32,954 bases of DNA from assembly GCA_913063255.1 (NCBI GenBank), contig CAJXYJ010000014.1, positions 1 through 32,954 on the forward strand, read 5' to 3'. The notes below the pieces were generated by a model. It was not told the DNA's origin. It made no database searches and saw only the letters and a program-made list of their open reading frames with translations. Shown piece by piece: positions 8,451 to 17,496 of the stretch. Both the position numbers and the translations under genes were made by a program. The number at the start of each line of letters is the position of its first letter. Within the stretch, counting starts at the first letter, position 1. Source of the stretch: an uncultured Flavobacteriales bacterium. Its GTDB lineage: Bacteria > Bacteroidota > Bacteroidia > Flavobacteriales > Flavobacteriaceae.

Positions 8451-11363
8451 ATGAAACCATCTTTAGCTAACTTTAAAAAACATTTTCAAGGCGAAATCCA
8501 TGACGACACCTTGCATAAAGCACTCTATGCTACAGATGCTTCGGTGTATCGAAAACTCCCTTTGGCTGTTGCTTTTCCTAAAAACAATACAGACATTCAA
8601 CAACTTATACAGTTTGCGCAGCAACAGCAAACTTCCTTAATTCCCCGAACAGCTGGAACTTCTTTAGCAGGACAATGTGTAGGTGAGGGGATTGTAGTCG
8701 ATGTATCTAAGCACTTTACAAAGATTATTAAGGTTGATCAAGAAAATAAAACGGTTACCGTTCAGCCAGGTGTTATTAGAGATGAACTCAACCAATATTT
8801 AGAACCCTTTGGTCTATTCTTTGGCCCTAACACGTCAACTTCAAACCGATGTATGATAGGAGGGATGGTCGGGAATAACTCCAGTGGTACCACCTCCATA
8901 CAATACGGAGTGACCAGAGATAAGGTTTTAGAATTAAAGTGCTTGCTATCTAATGGTGAGGAAGTTATTTTTAATAAACTCACTAGGGAAGAATTTCTTC
9001 AGAAAACAAAAGGAAATACCCTTGAAGGGAGTATTTATAACACTATTTATTCAGAATTAATTTCAACTGAAGCACAGCAAGAAATCTGGAATCAGTTTCC
9101 CAAACGGGATATTCATAGGCGAAATACAGGTTATGCCGTAGATATTTTATTAGATACCGAAGTATTCAACGATTCAGAAACATCCATCAACCTCGCTGTA
9201 TTACTCTGTGGAAGTGAAGGAACATTAGCTTTTACTACTGAAATAACACTACAGCTTGATGAGCTCCCACCACCACATGCTGCAATGATTGTAGCGCATT
9301 ATAAAAATTTATCCAATTGTTTGAACGATGTGCCCGTGGTGATGAAACATCCCCTGCATACCTGCGAAATGATGGATGATTTTATTTTGGATTGTACCAA
9401 ACAAAATAAAAAGTACAATGCCTATCGTTTTTTTATAGAAGGAAACCCAAAAGCATTGTTACTACTAGAATTAAAATCTGAAAGTCAGGAAGATTTACAA
9501 AGACAAACTGAAGCCTTATTGCAATCGTTAACCAATTCTGGTTTAAGTGATGCCCATCCAGTGTTAATGGGAGAAGACATTCACAAAGCTTTGGAACTTC
9601 GTAAGGCAGGGCTGGGTTTATTAGGGAATATGGTAGGCGATAAAAAAGCGGTTGCTTGTATTGAGGATACTGCCGTAACACTATCAGATCTGCCAGCTTA
9701 TATCGAAGAGTTCACCCAATTGATGGAACGTTACAACCAACAAGCAGTGTACTATGCTCATGCAGGAGCAGGGGAGTTGCATTTACGCCCCATACTTAAT
9801 CTTAAGGAATCTGAAGGAGTTCAATTTTTCAGGGAAATTACTACAGAAGTAGCCAAGCTCGTAAAAAAATATAAAGGTTCTTTTTCTGGGGAACATGGAG
9901 ATGGTATCGTTCGAGGGGAGTTTTTACCTCTGTTAATCGGAGATACCAATTATGCGCTACTGAAGCGAATTAAACAAGCTTTTGACCCCAACAATATCTT
10001 TAACCCTGGAAAGATTATCGATGCTTATCCCATGGATGAAAATTTGCGATATACCCCCAACAGAGAAGAACCACATATAAGTACTTTAATGGATTTTAGG
10101 GATTCTGAAGGGATTCTCCGTTTGGCCGAAAAGTGTAACGGTAGTGGAGACTGTCGTAAAACAGAGAATGCAAGTGGAACTATGTGTCCTAGTTATCAAG
10201 CTACTAAAGATGAAAAGCATACTACACGGGGTAGAGCCAATGTTTTAAGAGAAGTATTGACCAATAATCAAGCCTTAAACAACTTTGATTCAAAAGAACT
10301 AAAAGAAGCTTTTAGCCTTTGCCTTAGTTGTAAAGCCTGTGCAACCGAATGTCCAAGTAATGTAGACATCGCCACTGCAAAAGCTGAATTCTTATTCCAA
10401 TACCATAAAAGCCATACTCCTAGTTTTGCGGATAAACTTTTCGGGAATAGTACTAGGAATTATAAAATGGCGTCAAAATTCTCTATGTTATTTAATGCCT
10501 TAATTAGTTATCCATTATCATCATCTATCCTAAAAAAAATTAGTGGAATTGCACCAAATAGGAGCTTGCCATTAATGTCAATTAATACTTTTAGTGACTT
10601 AACACATAGCGCAGTATATCAATGCAATACAGCATTAAAAGAAGTACTTCTGTTTGTAGATGAATTCAGTAATTATCTAGACGCTAACATCGCTGAAGAC
10701 AGTTATATACTACTCACAAAATTAGGATATAAAGTAACCATCATCGATCATTTGGATAGTGCACGAGCTTTGCTTTCTAAAGGATTTCTTAAAGAAGCTA
10801 AACATGCTACTAATACTAATATTGAATATTTAAAAGATTTGGTTTCAGAAAGCAGCCCTTTAGTGGGAATAGAACCTTCCGCAATTTTGGGATTCAGAGA
10901 TGAATATTTACGATTGGCAAACGATATAGATACCGCAAAAAAAATAGCGAAACATAGTTTTCTAATAGAAGAATTTTTAGCTTCCGAAATTGAATTAGGG
11001 AATATCAAAGCTTCACAATTCACTTCTGCATCAAAACCCATAAAGATCCATACACACTGCTATCAAAAGGCATTGAGCAATCAGAAAGTAACCTTCGATA
11101 TTTTAAATCTACCAATCAATTACAAACCTACAATCATACCATCAGGATGTTGTGGGATGGCGGGTAGTTTTGGATTTGAAAAAGATAAATACGAGTTAAG
11201 CATGGAAATAGGGGAGTTAACTTTATTTCCTGCAGTTAGAAAAGCATTAGATGAGGTTCTTATAGCTGCCAATGGCACCAGTTGTAGGCATCAAATAAAA
11301 GATGGTACAGAACGTATAGCGCAACACCCCGTAAGTATTTTAAGACAAGCGCTAAAGGATTAA
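8451..11363 (+). CDS. FAD-binding and (Fe-S)-binding oxidoreductase (GlcD-GlcF fusion, YdiJ-like)
   Basis: FAD-binding type 4 domain 'LIPRTAGTSLAGQCVG' and 'MIGGMVGNNSSGTTSIQYG'; 4Fe-4S 'CLSCKACATECPSNVDI'; C-terminal CCG-type 'SGCCGMAGSFGFEKDKYE'. Confidence 0.93.
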   Translation: MKPSLANFKKHFQGEIHDDTLHKALYATDASVYRKLPLAVAFPKNNTDIQQLIQFAQQQQTSLIPRTAGTSLAGQCVGEGIVVDVSKHFTKIIKVDQENKTVTVQPGVIRDELNQYLEPFGLFFGPNTSTSNRCMIGGMVGNNSSGTTSIQYGVTRDKVLELKCLLSNGEEVIFNKLTREEFLQKTKGNTLEGSIYNTIYSELISTEAQQEIWNQFPKRDIHRRNTGYAVDILLDTEVFNDSETSINLAVLLCGSEGTLAFTTEITLQLDELPPPHAAMIVAHYKNLSNCLNDVPVVMKHPLHTCEMMDDFILDCTKQNKKYNAYRFFIEGNPKALLLLELKSESQEDLQRQTEALLQSLTNSGLSDAHPVLMGEDIHKALELRKAGLGLLGNMVGDKKAVACIEDTAVTLSDLPAYIEEFTQLMERYNQQAVYYAHAGAGELHLRPILNLKESEGVQFFREITTEVAKLVKKYKGSFSGEHGDGIVRGEFLPLLIGDTNYALLKRIKQAFDPNNIFNPGKIIDAYPMDENLRYTPNREEPHISTLMDFRDSEGILRLAEKCNGSGDCRKTENASGTMCPSYQATKDEKHTTRGRANVLREVLTNNQALNNFDSKELKEAFSLCLSCKACATECPSNVDIATAKAEFLFQYHKSHTPSFADKLFGNSTRNYKMASKFSMLFNALISYPLSSSILKKISGIAPNRSLPLMSINTFSDLTHSAVYQCNTALKEVLLFVDEFSNYLDANIAEDSYILLTKLGYKVTIIDHLDSARALLSKGFLKEAKHATNTNIEYLKDLVSESSPLVGIEPSAILGFRDEYLRLANDIDTAKKIAKHSFLIEEFLASEIELGNIKASQFTSASKPIKIHTHCYQKALSNQKVTFDILNLPINYKPTIIPSGCCGMAGSFGFEKDKYELSMEIGELTLFPAVRKALDEVLIAANGTSCRHQIKDGTERIAQHPVSILRQALKD

Positions 11364-11371
11364 CGATTTGG

Positions 11372-11420
11372 GATTGATGATTGATGATTGGAGATTGATG
11401 ATTGGAGATTGATGATTTAG
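11372..11420. repeat. Short tandem repeat, 14-bp unit GATTGATGATTGGA
   Basis: Half unit 11372-11378, then full units 11379-11392 and 11393-11406, and a degenerate copy 11407-11420. Confidence 0.85.
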
Positions 11421-11556
11421 GAATTTTGAATAACGATTAAACAAATAAACACTTCAACGCATTAACAATAATCCGAATAAACGATTCTAAACAAACATTC
11501 AACTCGCTCTTTTGGTTATTGTGATTTTAAAATTTACATTTGTTGAAAAGCAAACT

Positions 11557-12621
11557 ATGGCTGGAAATTCTTTCGGAAATTTATTTAAACTAACCACTTT
11601 TGGCGAATCTCATGGAGAAGCTATTGGCGGTATAATTGATGGCTGCCCTGCAGGATTAGAAATAGATTTTGCTGCGATCAATGCCGATATGAGTAGGAGG
11701 AAACCTGGACAATCAAAAATCACTACCCAGCGTAAAGAAGAAGATGAGGTACGATTTCTATCGGGGATTTTTGAAGGAAAGACCACAGGTGTACCTATTG
11801 GTTTTATTATCGAAAACACCAATCAAAAATCTAAAGACTATTCTCATATAAAAGATGTTTACCGACCTTCCCATGCCGATTTTACTTATGATAAAAAATA
11901 TGGACATCGGGATTATAGAGGAGGAGGAAGAACTTCTGCTAGAGAAACAGCTTGTAGAGTAGCGGCTGGAGCCATTGCAAAGCAATTTGTAAAAGACATA
12001 AAAATCGATGCTTTTGTGTCTTCAGTAGGAGATATTTTTATTGATAAACCTTATCAGGATTTAGATTTTGATAAGATAGAATCCAATATGGTTCGTTGCC
12101 CAGATGAGGATGTTGCAGAAAAAATGATTTCCAAAATAGAGGAAATTAAAAAAGCTGGGGATACCATAGGTGGAACCGTGATGTGTGTGTTACAAAATGT
12201 GCCAATAGGATTAGGAGAGCCTGTATTTGATAAGCTTCATGCACAATTAGGAAAAGCAATGCTATCTATTAATGCTGTAAAAGGATTTGAATATGGTGCA
12301 GGATTTTGTGCTACTAAAATGAAGGGAAGTGAACATAACGATCTTTTTAATGAAGACGGTACTACCCAAACCAATTTATCGGGAGGTATTCAAGGTGGGA
12401 TTAGTAATGGTATGGATATTTACTTTCGAGTTGCTTTTAAACCAGTTGCCACATTAATACAAAAACAAAAGGCTTTAGACAATCAAGGAAATATAGTGGA
12501 AATGCAAGGGAAAGGAAGACATGATCCTTGTGTGGTACCAAGAGCGGTTCCTATAGTGGAAGCTATGGCAGCATTGGTTTTAGCAGATTTTGTCTTATTA
12601 AATAAAACGACCAAACTTTAA
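11557..12621 (+). CDS. aroC: Chorismate synthase
   Basis: '[31 protein letters not shown]', '[23 protein letters not shown]', '[23 protein letters not shown]'. The ORF track starts at TTG 11512; ATG at 11557 fits the family N-terminus. Confidence 0.97.
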   Translation: MAGNSFGNLFKLTTFGESHGEAIGGIIDGCPAGLEIDFAAINADMSRRKPGQSKITTQRKEEDEVRFLSGIFEGKTTGVPIGFIIENTNQKSKDYSHIKDVYRPSHADFTYDKKYGHRDYRGGGRTSARETACRVAAGAIAKQFVKDIKIDAFVSSVGDIFIDKPYQDLDFDKIESNMVRCPDEDVAEKMISKIEEIKKAGDTIGGTVMCVLQNVPIGLGEPVFDKLHAQLGKAMLSINAVKGFEYGAGFCATKMKGSEHNDLFNEDGTTQTNLSGGIQGGISNGMDIYFRVAFKPVATLIQKQKALDNQGNIVEMQGKGRHDPCVVPRAVPIVEAMAALVLADFVLLNKTTKL

Positions 12622-12647
12622 ACTTAGTTGGATTTATATAAATACCA

Positions 12648-12669
12648 AAAGAAAATATTTATTTTCTTT
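12648..12669 (+). terminator. AT-rich hairpin after aroC
   Basis: Perfect inverted repeat AAAGAAAATA-TT-TATTTTCTTT; low GC, so a weak terminator candidate. Confidence 0.3.
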
Positions 12670-12727
12670 CTGAATAAGAATGATTTTTTTTAATTTTTAA
12701 AAGTACTCGACTTTTCGGGCAAAGAAT

Positions 12728-14053
12728 ATGAAAAAACTAGCATTACACTGGAAGATTTTAATAGGAATGATTCTTGGTATCCTTTTCGGCTTTATTATGT
12801 TGCAAGTTGATGGAGGAAAAGGATTTGTGGCAGATTGGATAAAACCCTTAGGGACCATCTTTGTAAACTTATTAAAGTTAATTGCTATTCCGTTGATATT
12901 GGCATCTTTAATAAAAGGAATATCTGATTTAAAAGACATATCGAAGTTTAAAAATATTGGTATTCGAACGATTATTATTTATATAATGACAACCGTTATT
13001 GCGATTTCAATCGGACTTTTTTTAGTAAATGTCATTCAGCCTGGAAATGGAGTTTCAGAAGAAACCATTACAAAACTAACAACCACTTATTCCGAAAATA
13101 GTAGTGTAAAAGGAAAAATAGCTGAAGCTACAAAGCAAGTGGCAAGCGGACCATTACAATTTTTAGAAGATATGGTTCCAGATAATGCATTTAAAGCATT
13201 GAGTAATAATGGATTAATGTTGCAGGTTATTTTCTTTGCCATCTTTTTAGGAATATCTATGTTGCTAATAGGAGAGAAGCGAGCAAAACCCATGAAAGAC
13301 ATTTTTGATTCTTTAAATGATATTGTTTTAAAAATGGTAGACCTTATCATGTTATCTGCACCTTATGCAGTTTTTGCACTATTAGCTAGTGTAGTTGTAT
13401 CTTCTGATGATCCAGATATATTATACGCATTATTACAATATGCAGGTGTTGTTGTTCTAGGATTGTTGTTGATGATTGTATTCTATTCCATTTTAGTAGG
13501 AACTATCACTAAAAAGAATCCTTTTTGGTTTTTAAAGCAAATTAGTCCAGCACAATTACTGGCTTTTTCAACCAGTTCTAGTGCTGCAACCTTACCTGTT
13601 ACCATGGAACGTGTGGAAGAACATATAGGAGTAGATAAAGAAGTTTCGAGTTTTGTATTACCCGTAGGAGCAACTATAAATATGGATGGAACAAGTTTGT
13701 ATCAAGCAGTTGCAGCTGTTTTTATATTTCAAGCATTAGGATTAGATTTAACTTTTGCAGATCAGCTAACCATTGTATTAACGGCATTATTAGCATCAAT
13801 AGGTAGTGCTGCAGTACCTGGAGCAGGAATGGTAATGTTGGTAATTGTATTAGAGTCTGTTGGACTTCCCCCAGAATTATTGCCCATTGGCTTAGCGCTA
13901 ATTTTTGCAGTAGATAGACCATTAGATATGTGTAGGACGGTAGTTAATGTAACTGGAGATGCAACTGTTTCTATGATGGTTGCTAAATCTGTTGGAAAAT
14001 TAGGAGAGCCTCATGTTAAAGATTGGGATGACAATTATGATGAAGTAAAATAA
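12728..14053 (+). CDS. Dicarboxylate/amino acid:cation symporter (DAACS/SLC1-type)
   Basis: 'AFSTSSSAATLPVTMERVEEHIGVDKEVSSFVLPVGATINMDGTSLYQAVAAVFIFQ' and 'DRPLDMCRTVVNVTGDATVSMMVAK'. Confidence 0.95.
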   Translation: MKKLALHWKILIGMILGILFGFIMLQVDGGKGFVADWIKPLGTIFVNLLKLIAIPLILASLIKGISDLKDISKFKNIGIRTIIIYIMTTVIAISIGLFLVNVIQPGNGVSEETITKLTTTYSENSSVKGKIAEATKQVASGPLQFLEDMVPDNAFKALSNNGLMLQVIFFAIFLGISMLLIGEKRAKPMKDIFDSLNDIVLKMVDLIMLSAPYAVFALLASVVVSSDDPDILYALLQYAGVVVLGLLLMIVFYSILVGTITKKNPFWFLKQISPAQLLAFSTSSSAATLPVTMERVEEHIGVDKEVSSFVLPVGATINMDGTSLYQAVAAVFIFQALGLDLTFADQLTIVLTALLASIGSAAVPGAGMVMLVIVLESVGLPPELLPIGLALIFAVDRPLDMCRTVVNVTGDATVSMMVAKSVGKLGEPHVKDWDDNYDEVK

Positions 14054-14073
14054 ATATCATATTCTCTATAATG

Positions 14074-14112
14074 AAAAACCCGAAAACTTTTAATAACAGT
14101 TTTCGGGTTTTT
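14074..14112 (+). terminator. Rho-independent terminator after DAACS symporter
   Basis: AAAAACCCGAAAAC ... GTTTTCGGGTTTTT perfect 14-bp stem with T-tract. Confidence 0.85.
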
Positions 14113-14132
14113 ATTTGAATTAAATTTTATAG

Positions 14133-14951
14133 TTAACTCTTTTTATGGATATCCATTTGTGGATAAGGAATTTCAATCCCTGCTTTATCCAATTCAATTT
14201 TACAGGTTTCTGTCAATTCAAAATATACATCCCAATAATTTTCACTTAACACCCAAGGCCTTACATTAAAGTTAACAGAACTATCTGCCAATTCTCTTAC
14301 ATTCACTACAGGTGCTGGATCTTTAAGGGTTTTGTTATTGTCTGTTAAAATTTTCATTAAAACCTCTTTGGTTTGTTTGATGTCTGCATCATAACTAACT
14401 CCCATCACAAGGTCAACTCTTCGGTACTTTTCTGTGGAATAGTTGGTAATATTCCCATTCGACAAAATTCCATTAGGTATAATAATTTCTTTATTATCTG
14501 GAGTATTTAGTTTTGTGGTAAATATTTCTATTTCCTTTACCGTTCCTGCCTCTCCTTGTGCTTCAATATAATCCCCAGTTTTAAATGGCTTAAATATTAA
14601 AATTAAAACTCCTCCAGCAAAATTAGATAAAGAACCTTGCAGTGAAAGACCAACAGCCAAACCACCAGCAGCTAATAATGCCGCAAAAGAAGTGGTTTCA
14701 ACTCCTAAGTTCCCTAGAATAACAACAATCAATAAAACTTTTAATAAGCCTACTATTATACTAGAAATGAACTTTTCTAAACTCTCATCATATTCCACTT
14801 TATCCATGGCTTTGACAAGTAATTTTTTAATTTTTTTAATTACCCATGAACCAATAATCCATAAAGCAATAGCTCCTAGAACTTTTAGTCCATATTCTAA
14901 AGTAAAATCTTTTAATATGTCCATCCATTTTTGCACATCGATATTTTCCAT
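14133..14951 (-). CDS. Mechanosensitive ion channel family protein (MscS), copy 1
   Basis: MscS TM3 region 'AALLAAGGLAVGLSLQGSLSNFAGGVLILIFKPFKTGDYIEAQGEAGTVKEIEIFTTKL'. Start set at MENIDVQKW (14951) rather than the ORF-track Met at 14990. Confidence 0.93.
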   Translation of the reverse strand: MENIDVQKWMDILKDFTLEYGLKVLGAIALWIIGSWVIKKIKKLLVKAMDKVEYDESLEKFISSIIVGLLKVLLIVVILGNLGVETTSFAALLAAGGLAVGLSLQGSLSNFAGGVLILIFKPFKTGDYIEAQGEAGTVKEIEIFTTKLNTPDNKEIIIPNGILSNGNITNYSTEKYRRVDLVMGVSYDADIKQTKEVLMKILTDNNKTLKDPAPVVNVRELADSSVNFNVRPWVLSENYWDVYFELTETCKIELDKAGIEIPYPQMDIHKKS

Positions 14952-15008
14952 AATATTTGTTTTTAAATAATATGCAAAGAAACAAAACATTAAAAAGCAT
15001 TAAAAGAA

Positions 15009-15036
15009 AAAGCCGCTAATAAATATTAACGGCTTT
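15009..15036 (-). terminator. Hairpin terminator downstream of MscS copy 2
   Basis: AAAGCCGCTAAT/ATTAACGGCTTT with one non-Watson-Crick pair, 21 nt past the stop of the minus-strand CDS ending at 15058. Confidence 0.7.
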
Positions 15037-15057
15037 GTTTTTAATTCAAAAATTGTG

Positions 15058-15945
15058 TTAACTTTTTTTATGAATATCCATTTGTGGAAAAGGAATTTCG
15101 ATACCTGCTTTATCTAATTCAAGCTTGCAGGCTTCCATAATTTCAAAATAAACATCCCAATAATCAGGACTATGTACCCAAGGTCTTACATAAAAATTAA
15201 CAGAGCTATCTGCTAATTCTCCTAATACTATCATAGGAGCGGGTTCATCAACTACCCTGTCATTTTCTTTTAAAATATTAAATAATAAGTCCTTGGTCTG
15301 TTTGATATCTGAGTTGTAACTAACCCCTATCACTAGATCAACTCTTCGAAATTTTTCGGAGGAATAATTAGTAATGTTTCCATTAGATAAAGCTCCATTT
15401 GGGATGATTACTTCTTTATTATCCAAGGTATTAATTTTGGTGTTAAAAATTTGAATCTCTTTAACTACTCCTGATTCCCCCTGAGCTTCGATAAAATCAC
15501 CAGTTTTATAAGGTTTTAAAATCAATATTAAAATTCCTCCTGCAAAATTGGATAAAGATCCCTGTAAAGAAAGTCCTACTGCTAAACCACCAGCAGCTAA
15601 AAGAGCAGCGAATGAAGTTGTTTCTACTCCTAGATTCCCCAATATAATTACAACTAATAATATTTTAAGAGAAATAATAGCAAGACTTGTTATAAATTTC
15701 TCTAGGCTTTCATCATACTCTACTTTATCCATTGCTGCATCAAGCAATTTTTTTATTCTCTTTATTACCCATGAACCAATAACCCATATTGCAATAGCAC
15801 CTAGAAGTTTTAATCCATAATCTGAACCAAATTCAATTAGTTTGTCTATCCATACTTGTGCGTCATCTTGTAAACCTTCTACTCCTTCTTGAACGCTTTC
15901 TATTCCTTCTTGTACGTTTTCTGAGTCTACTTGTAATTTATTCAT
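15058..15945 (-). CDS. Mechanosensitive ion channel family protein (MscS), copy 2, with extra acidic N-terminal extension
   Basis: 'AALLAAGGLAVGLSLQGSLSNFAGGILILILKPYKTGDFIEAQGESGVVKEIQIFNTKI'; extension MNKLQVDSENVQEGIESVQEGVEGLQDDAQ. Confidence 0.93.
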   Translation of the reverse strand: MNKLQVDSENVQEGIESVQEGVEGLQDDAQVWIDKLIEFGSDYGLKLLGAIAIWVIGSWVIKRIKKLLDAAMDKVEYDESLEKFITSLAIISLKILLVVIILGNLGVETTSFAALLAAGGLAVGLSLQGSLSNFAGGILILILKPYKTGDFIEAQGESGVVKEIQIFNTKINTLDNKEVIIPNGALSNGNITNYSSEKFRRVDLVIGVSYNSDIKQTKDLLFNILKENDRVVDEPAPMIVLGELADSSVNFYVRPWVHSPDYWDVYFEIMEACKLELDKAGIEIPFPQMDIHKKS

Positions 15946-16151
15946 ATTTTATAAAATTTTATTTTAAATAAAAATAACAAATCTTTTTAAGCTTGAAAAA
16001 AATATTTTTCAATATTACCTGTCATCCAATTTATAAAGCATAACATCGAAATTTCAGAACACACTTATGATAAAGTTGTTACTTGTATAAGCTAAGTCTT
16101 TTAGCAACCTCCCAATTACTCTCCATATAATTTTGCAATAAATAATTACTT

Positions 16152-16946
16152 ATGAAAAGAAATACTCTTTTTTGTGTATTATTTTTGCTACAATATTTTG
16201 TGTATCCCCAAGTAGGAATAAACACTACCAACCCTAGCCCAGCGTCCGTTTTGGATGTCAATAGCTCAAGTGATGGCGTTAATTTTGGAGGATTAAAACC
16301 TCCAATAATTAAATCTTTAAGTGAAAGAAATGCCATACAGCCAGGAATAAGTGATATTGGATTGCTTATTTTTTTAAGCGATGCTTTAAATAGTAATTTT
16401 TGCTTTCAAATATGGAATGGTTCTACTTGGGAAGATATTTATTGTATAATCACACCGGCTATCGTTGATATAGCTACTCAGGATTTTGATTTTAATCAAA
16501 CCTGGAGTTATACTGTAGATCCAACTATTTATAATGTAGGCAATGATATTTGGGATATCGTTAATACATTACCAAACATCACTGGTTTTTCAGGTGATTT
16601 TTTGGGCTGTAGGGATTTGGACAATACAAATGGAGGTGGAAATTTTATCCATGAAATTACTTTTAACAATGTAGATGTTTCTGCTTATACAAATGTACAA
16701 GTAACATTTGACTATGATATTTATGAATTTGATAATGGGGATGATGTTTTTTACGAACTCTTTTTAGACAATGTTGGTCAGGGTTCTGTCCTATTTATAG
16801 AAGGAAATAGTGATTATAGTGAAAGTGGAACTATTGTATTAAATGTTCCGGATACCACTACAAATGTTAGATTAACGGTTGGAATAGATCAAAACGGAGA
16901 TGATGATACAGCTGGCTTTGATAATTTTAGAATTATTGGGCTATAA
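16152..16946 (+). CDS. Secreted flavobacterial surface protein of unknown function
   Basis: Signal peptide; 'QVGINTTNPSPASVLDVNSSS...FGGLKPPIIKSLSERNAI' module common in Flavobacteriia secreted proteins; C-terminal beta-sandwich-like segment ending 'AGFDNFRIIGL'. Confidence 0.75.
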   Translation: MKRNTLFCVLFLLQYFVYPQVGINTTNPSPASVLDVNSSSDGVNFGGLKPPIIKSLSERNAIQPGISDIGLLIFLSDALNSNFCFQIWNGSTWEDIYCIITPAIVDIATQDFDFNQTWSYTVDPTIYNVGNDIWDIVNTLPNITGFSGDFLGCRDLDNTNGGGNFIHEITFNNVDVSAYTNVQVTFDYDIYEFDNGDDVFYELFLDNVGQGSVLFIEGNSDYSESGTIVLNVPDTTTNVRLTVGIDQNGDDDTAGFDNFRIIGL

Positions 16947-17342
16947 AAATTTCGCTCTTAATTCTGGTGTTGGAATCATGCAGACTTCTCTTTTTCCATA
17001 CCATTTATATCGATTTCTAGCTACAAAATCATAAACCCAATTACGGATAAATTTTGGAACAATTATAAAACTAAAGAGCAGGGGGTAAGCCCCTGATAAA
17101 GACCTGGAAATATATAAAGCAGCTGTAGATTTTATATAAGCTTTTTCCTGGTCAATTAAAATAATAGAATCTGTTTCAGTGGAATTAATATTGAATTTGG
17201 TAATGTATTCTTTTCCTATATCACTTTGTAGGGCAGCAAACCGAAAGAGGTCATTTTTATCTTTTCGAATTACAAAATTGACAGAGGTATTACATAGGTT
17301 ACAAACTCCATCAAATAAAATGATCTTATGATTTTTTTTCAT
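16941..17342 (-). CDS. Thiol-disulfide oxidoreductase DCC family protein (DUF393)
   Basis: 'ILFDGVCNLCNTSVNFVIRKDKNDLFRFAALQSDIGKEY' (DGxCxxC motif). Confidence 0.93.
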   Translation of the reverse strand: MKKNHKIILFDGVCNLCNTSVNFVIRKDKNDLFRFAALQSDIGKEYITKFNINSTETDSIILIDQEKAYIKSTAALYISRSLSGAYPLLFSFIIVPKFIRNWVYDFVARNRYKWYGKREVCMIPTPELRAKFL

Positions 17343-17360
17343 TTTTTTTTTTAATCCAGT

Positions 17361-17462
17361 GCTTCGATATGATGTTCGTACCTTACATCTCTCAGCATCC
17401 TTTAATTGTTATTATTAAGTATCCTGAGTGTCCCGATTTTTCATAGGGACGTATCGAAGGGC
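17361..17462. repeat. REP/BIME-like imperfect inverted repeat
   Basis: Outer arms gcttcgatatg (17361-17371) / gtatcgaaggg (17451-17461); inner arms ctctcagcatcctt (17389-17402) / aagtatcctgagtg (17417-17430); nested palindrome GTCCC...GGGAC (17429-17450). Confidence 0.65.
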
Positions 17463-17496
17463 ATTTAATTAAATTTAACTTCAACACTTTAAATTA

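Noticed and set aside
8762-11041. Minus-strand ORFs 8762-8983, 9433-9681 and 10748-11041
   Set aside because: Antisense to the conserved GlcD-GlcF fusion gene; composition is that of reverse-complemented codons.
11610-13922. Minus-strand ORFs within aroC and the DAACS gene (11610-11822, 11758-11985, 12697-12939, 13087-13350, 13722-13922)
   Set aside because: Shadow ORFs opposite clear family members.
14692-15820. Plus-strand ORFs 14692-14970 and 15548-15820, similar to each other
   Set aside because: Their similarity is explained by the duplicated MscS genes on the opposite strand.
16079-16336. 85-aa minus-strand ORF crossing the start of the secreted protein; C-terminus 'LLQNYMESNWEVAKRLSLYK' looked like a possible remnant
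   Set aside because: Most of it is antisense to the signal peptide region of 16152-16946; no identifiable domain.
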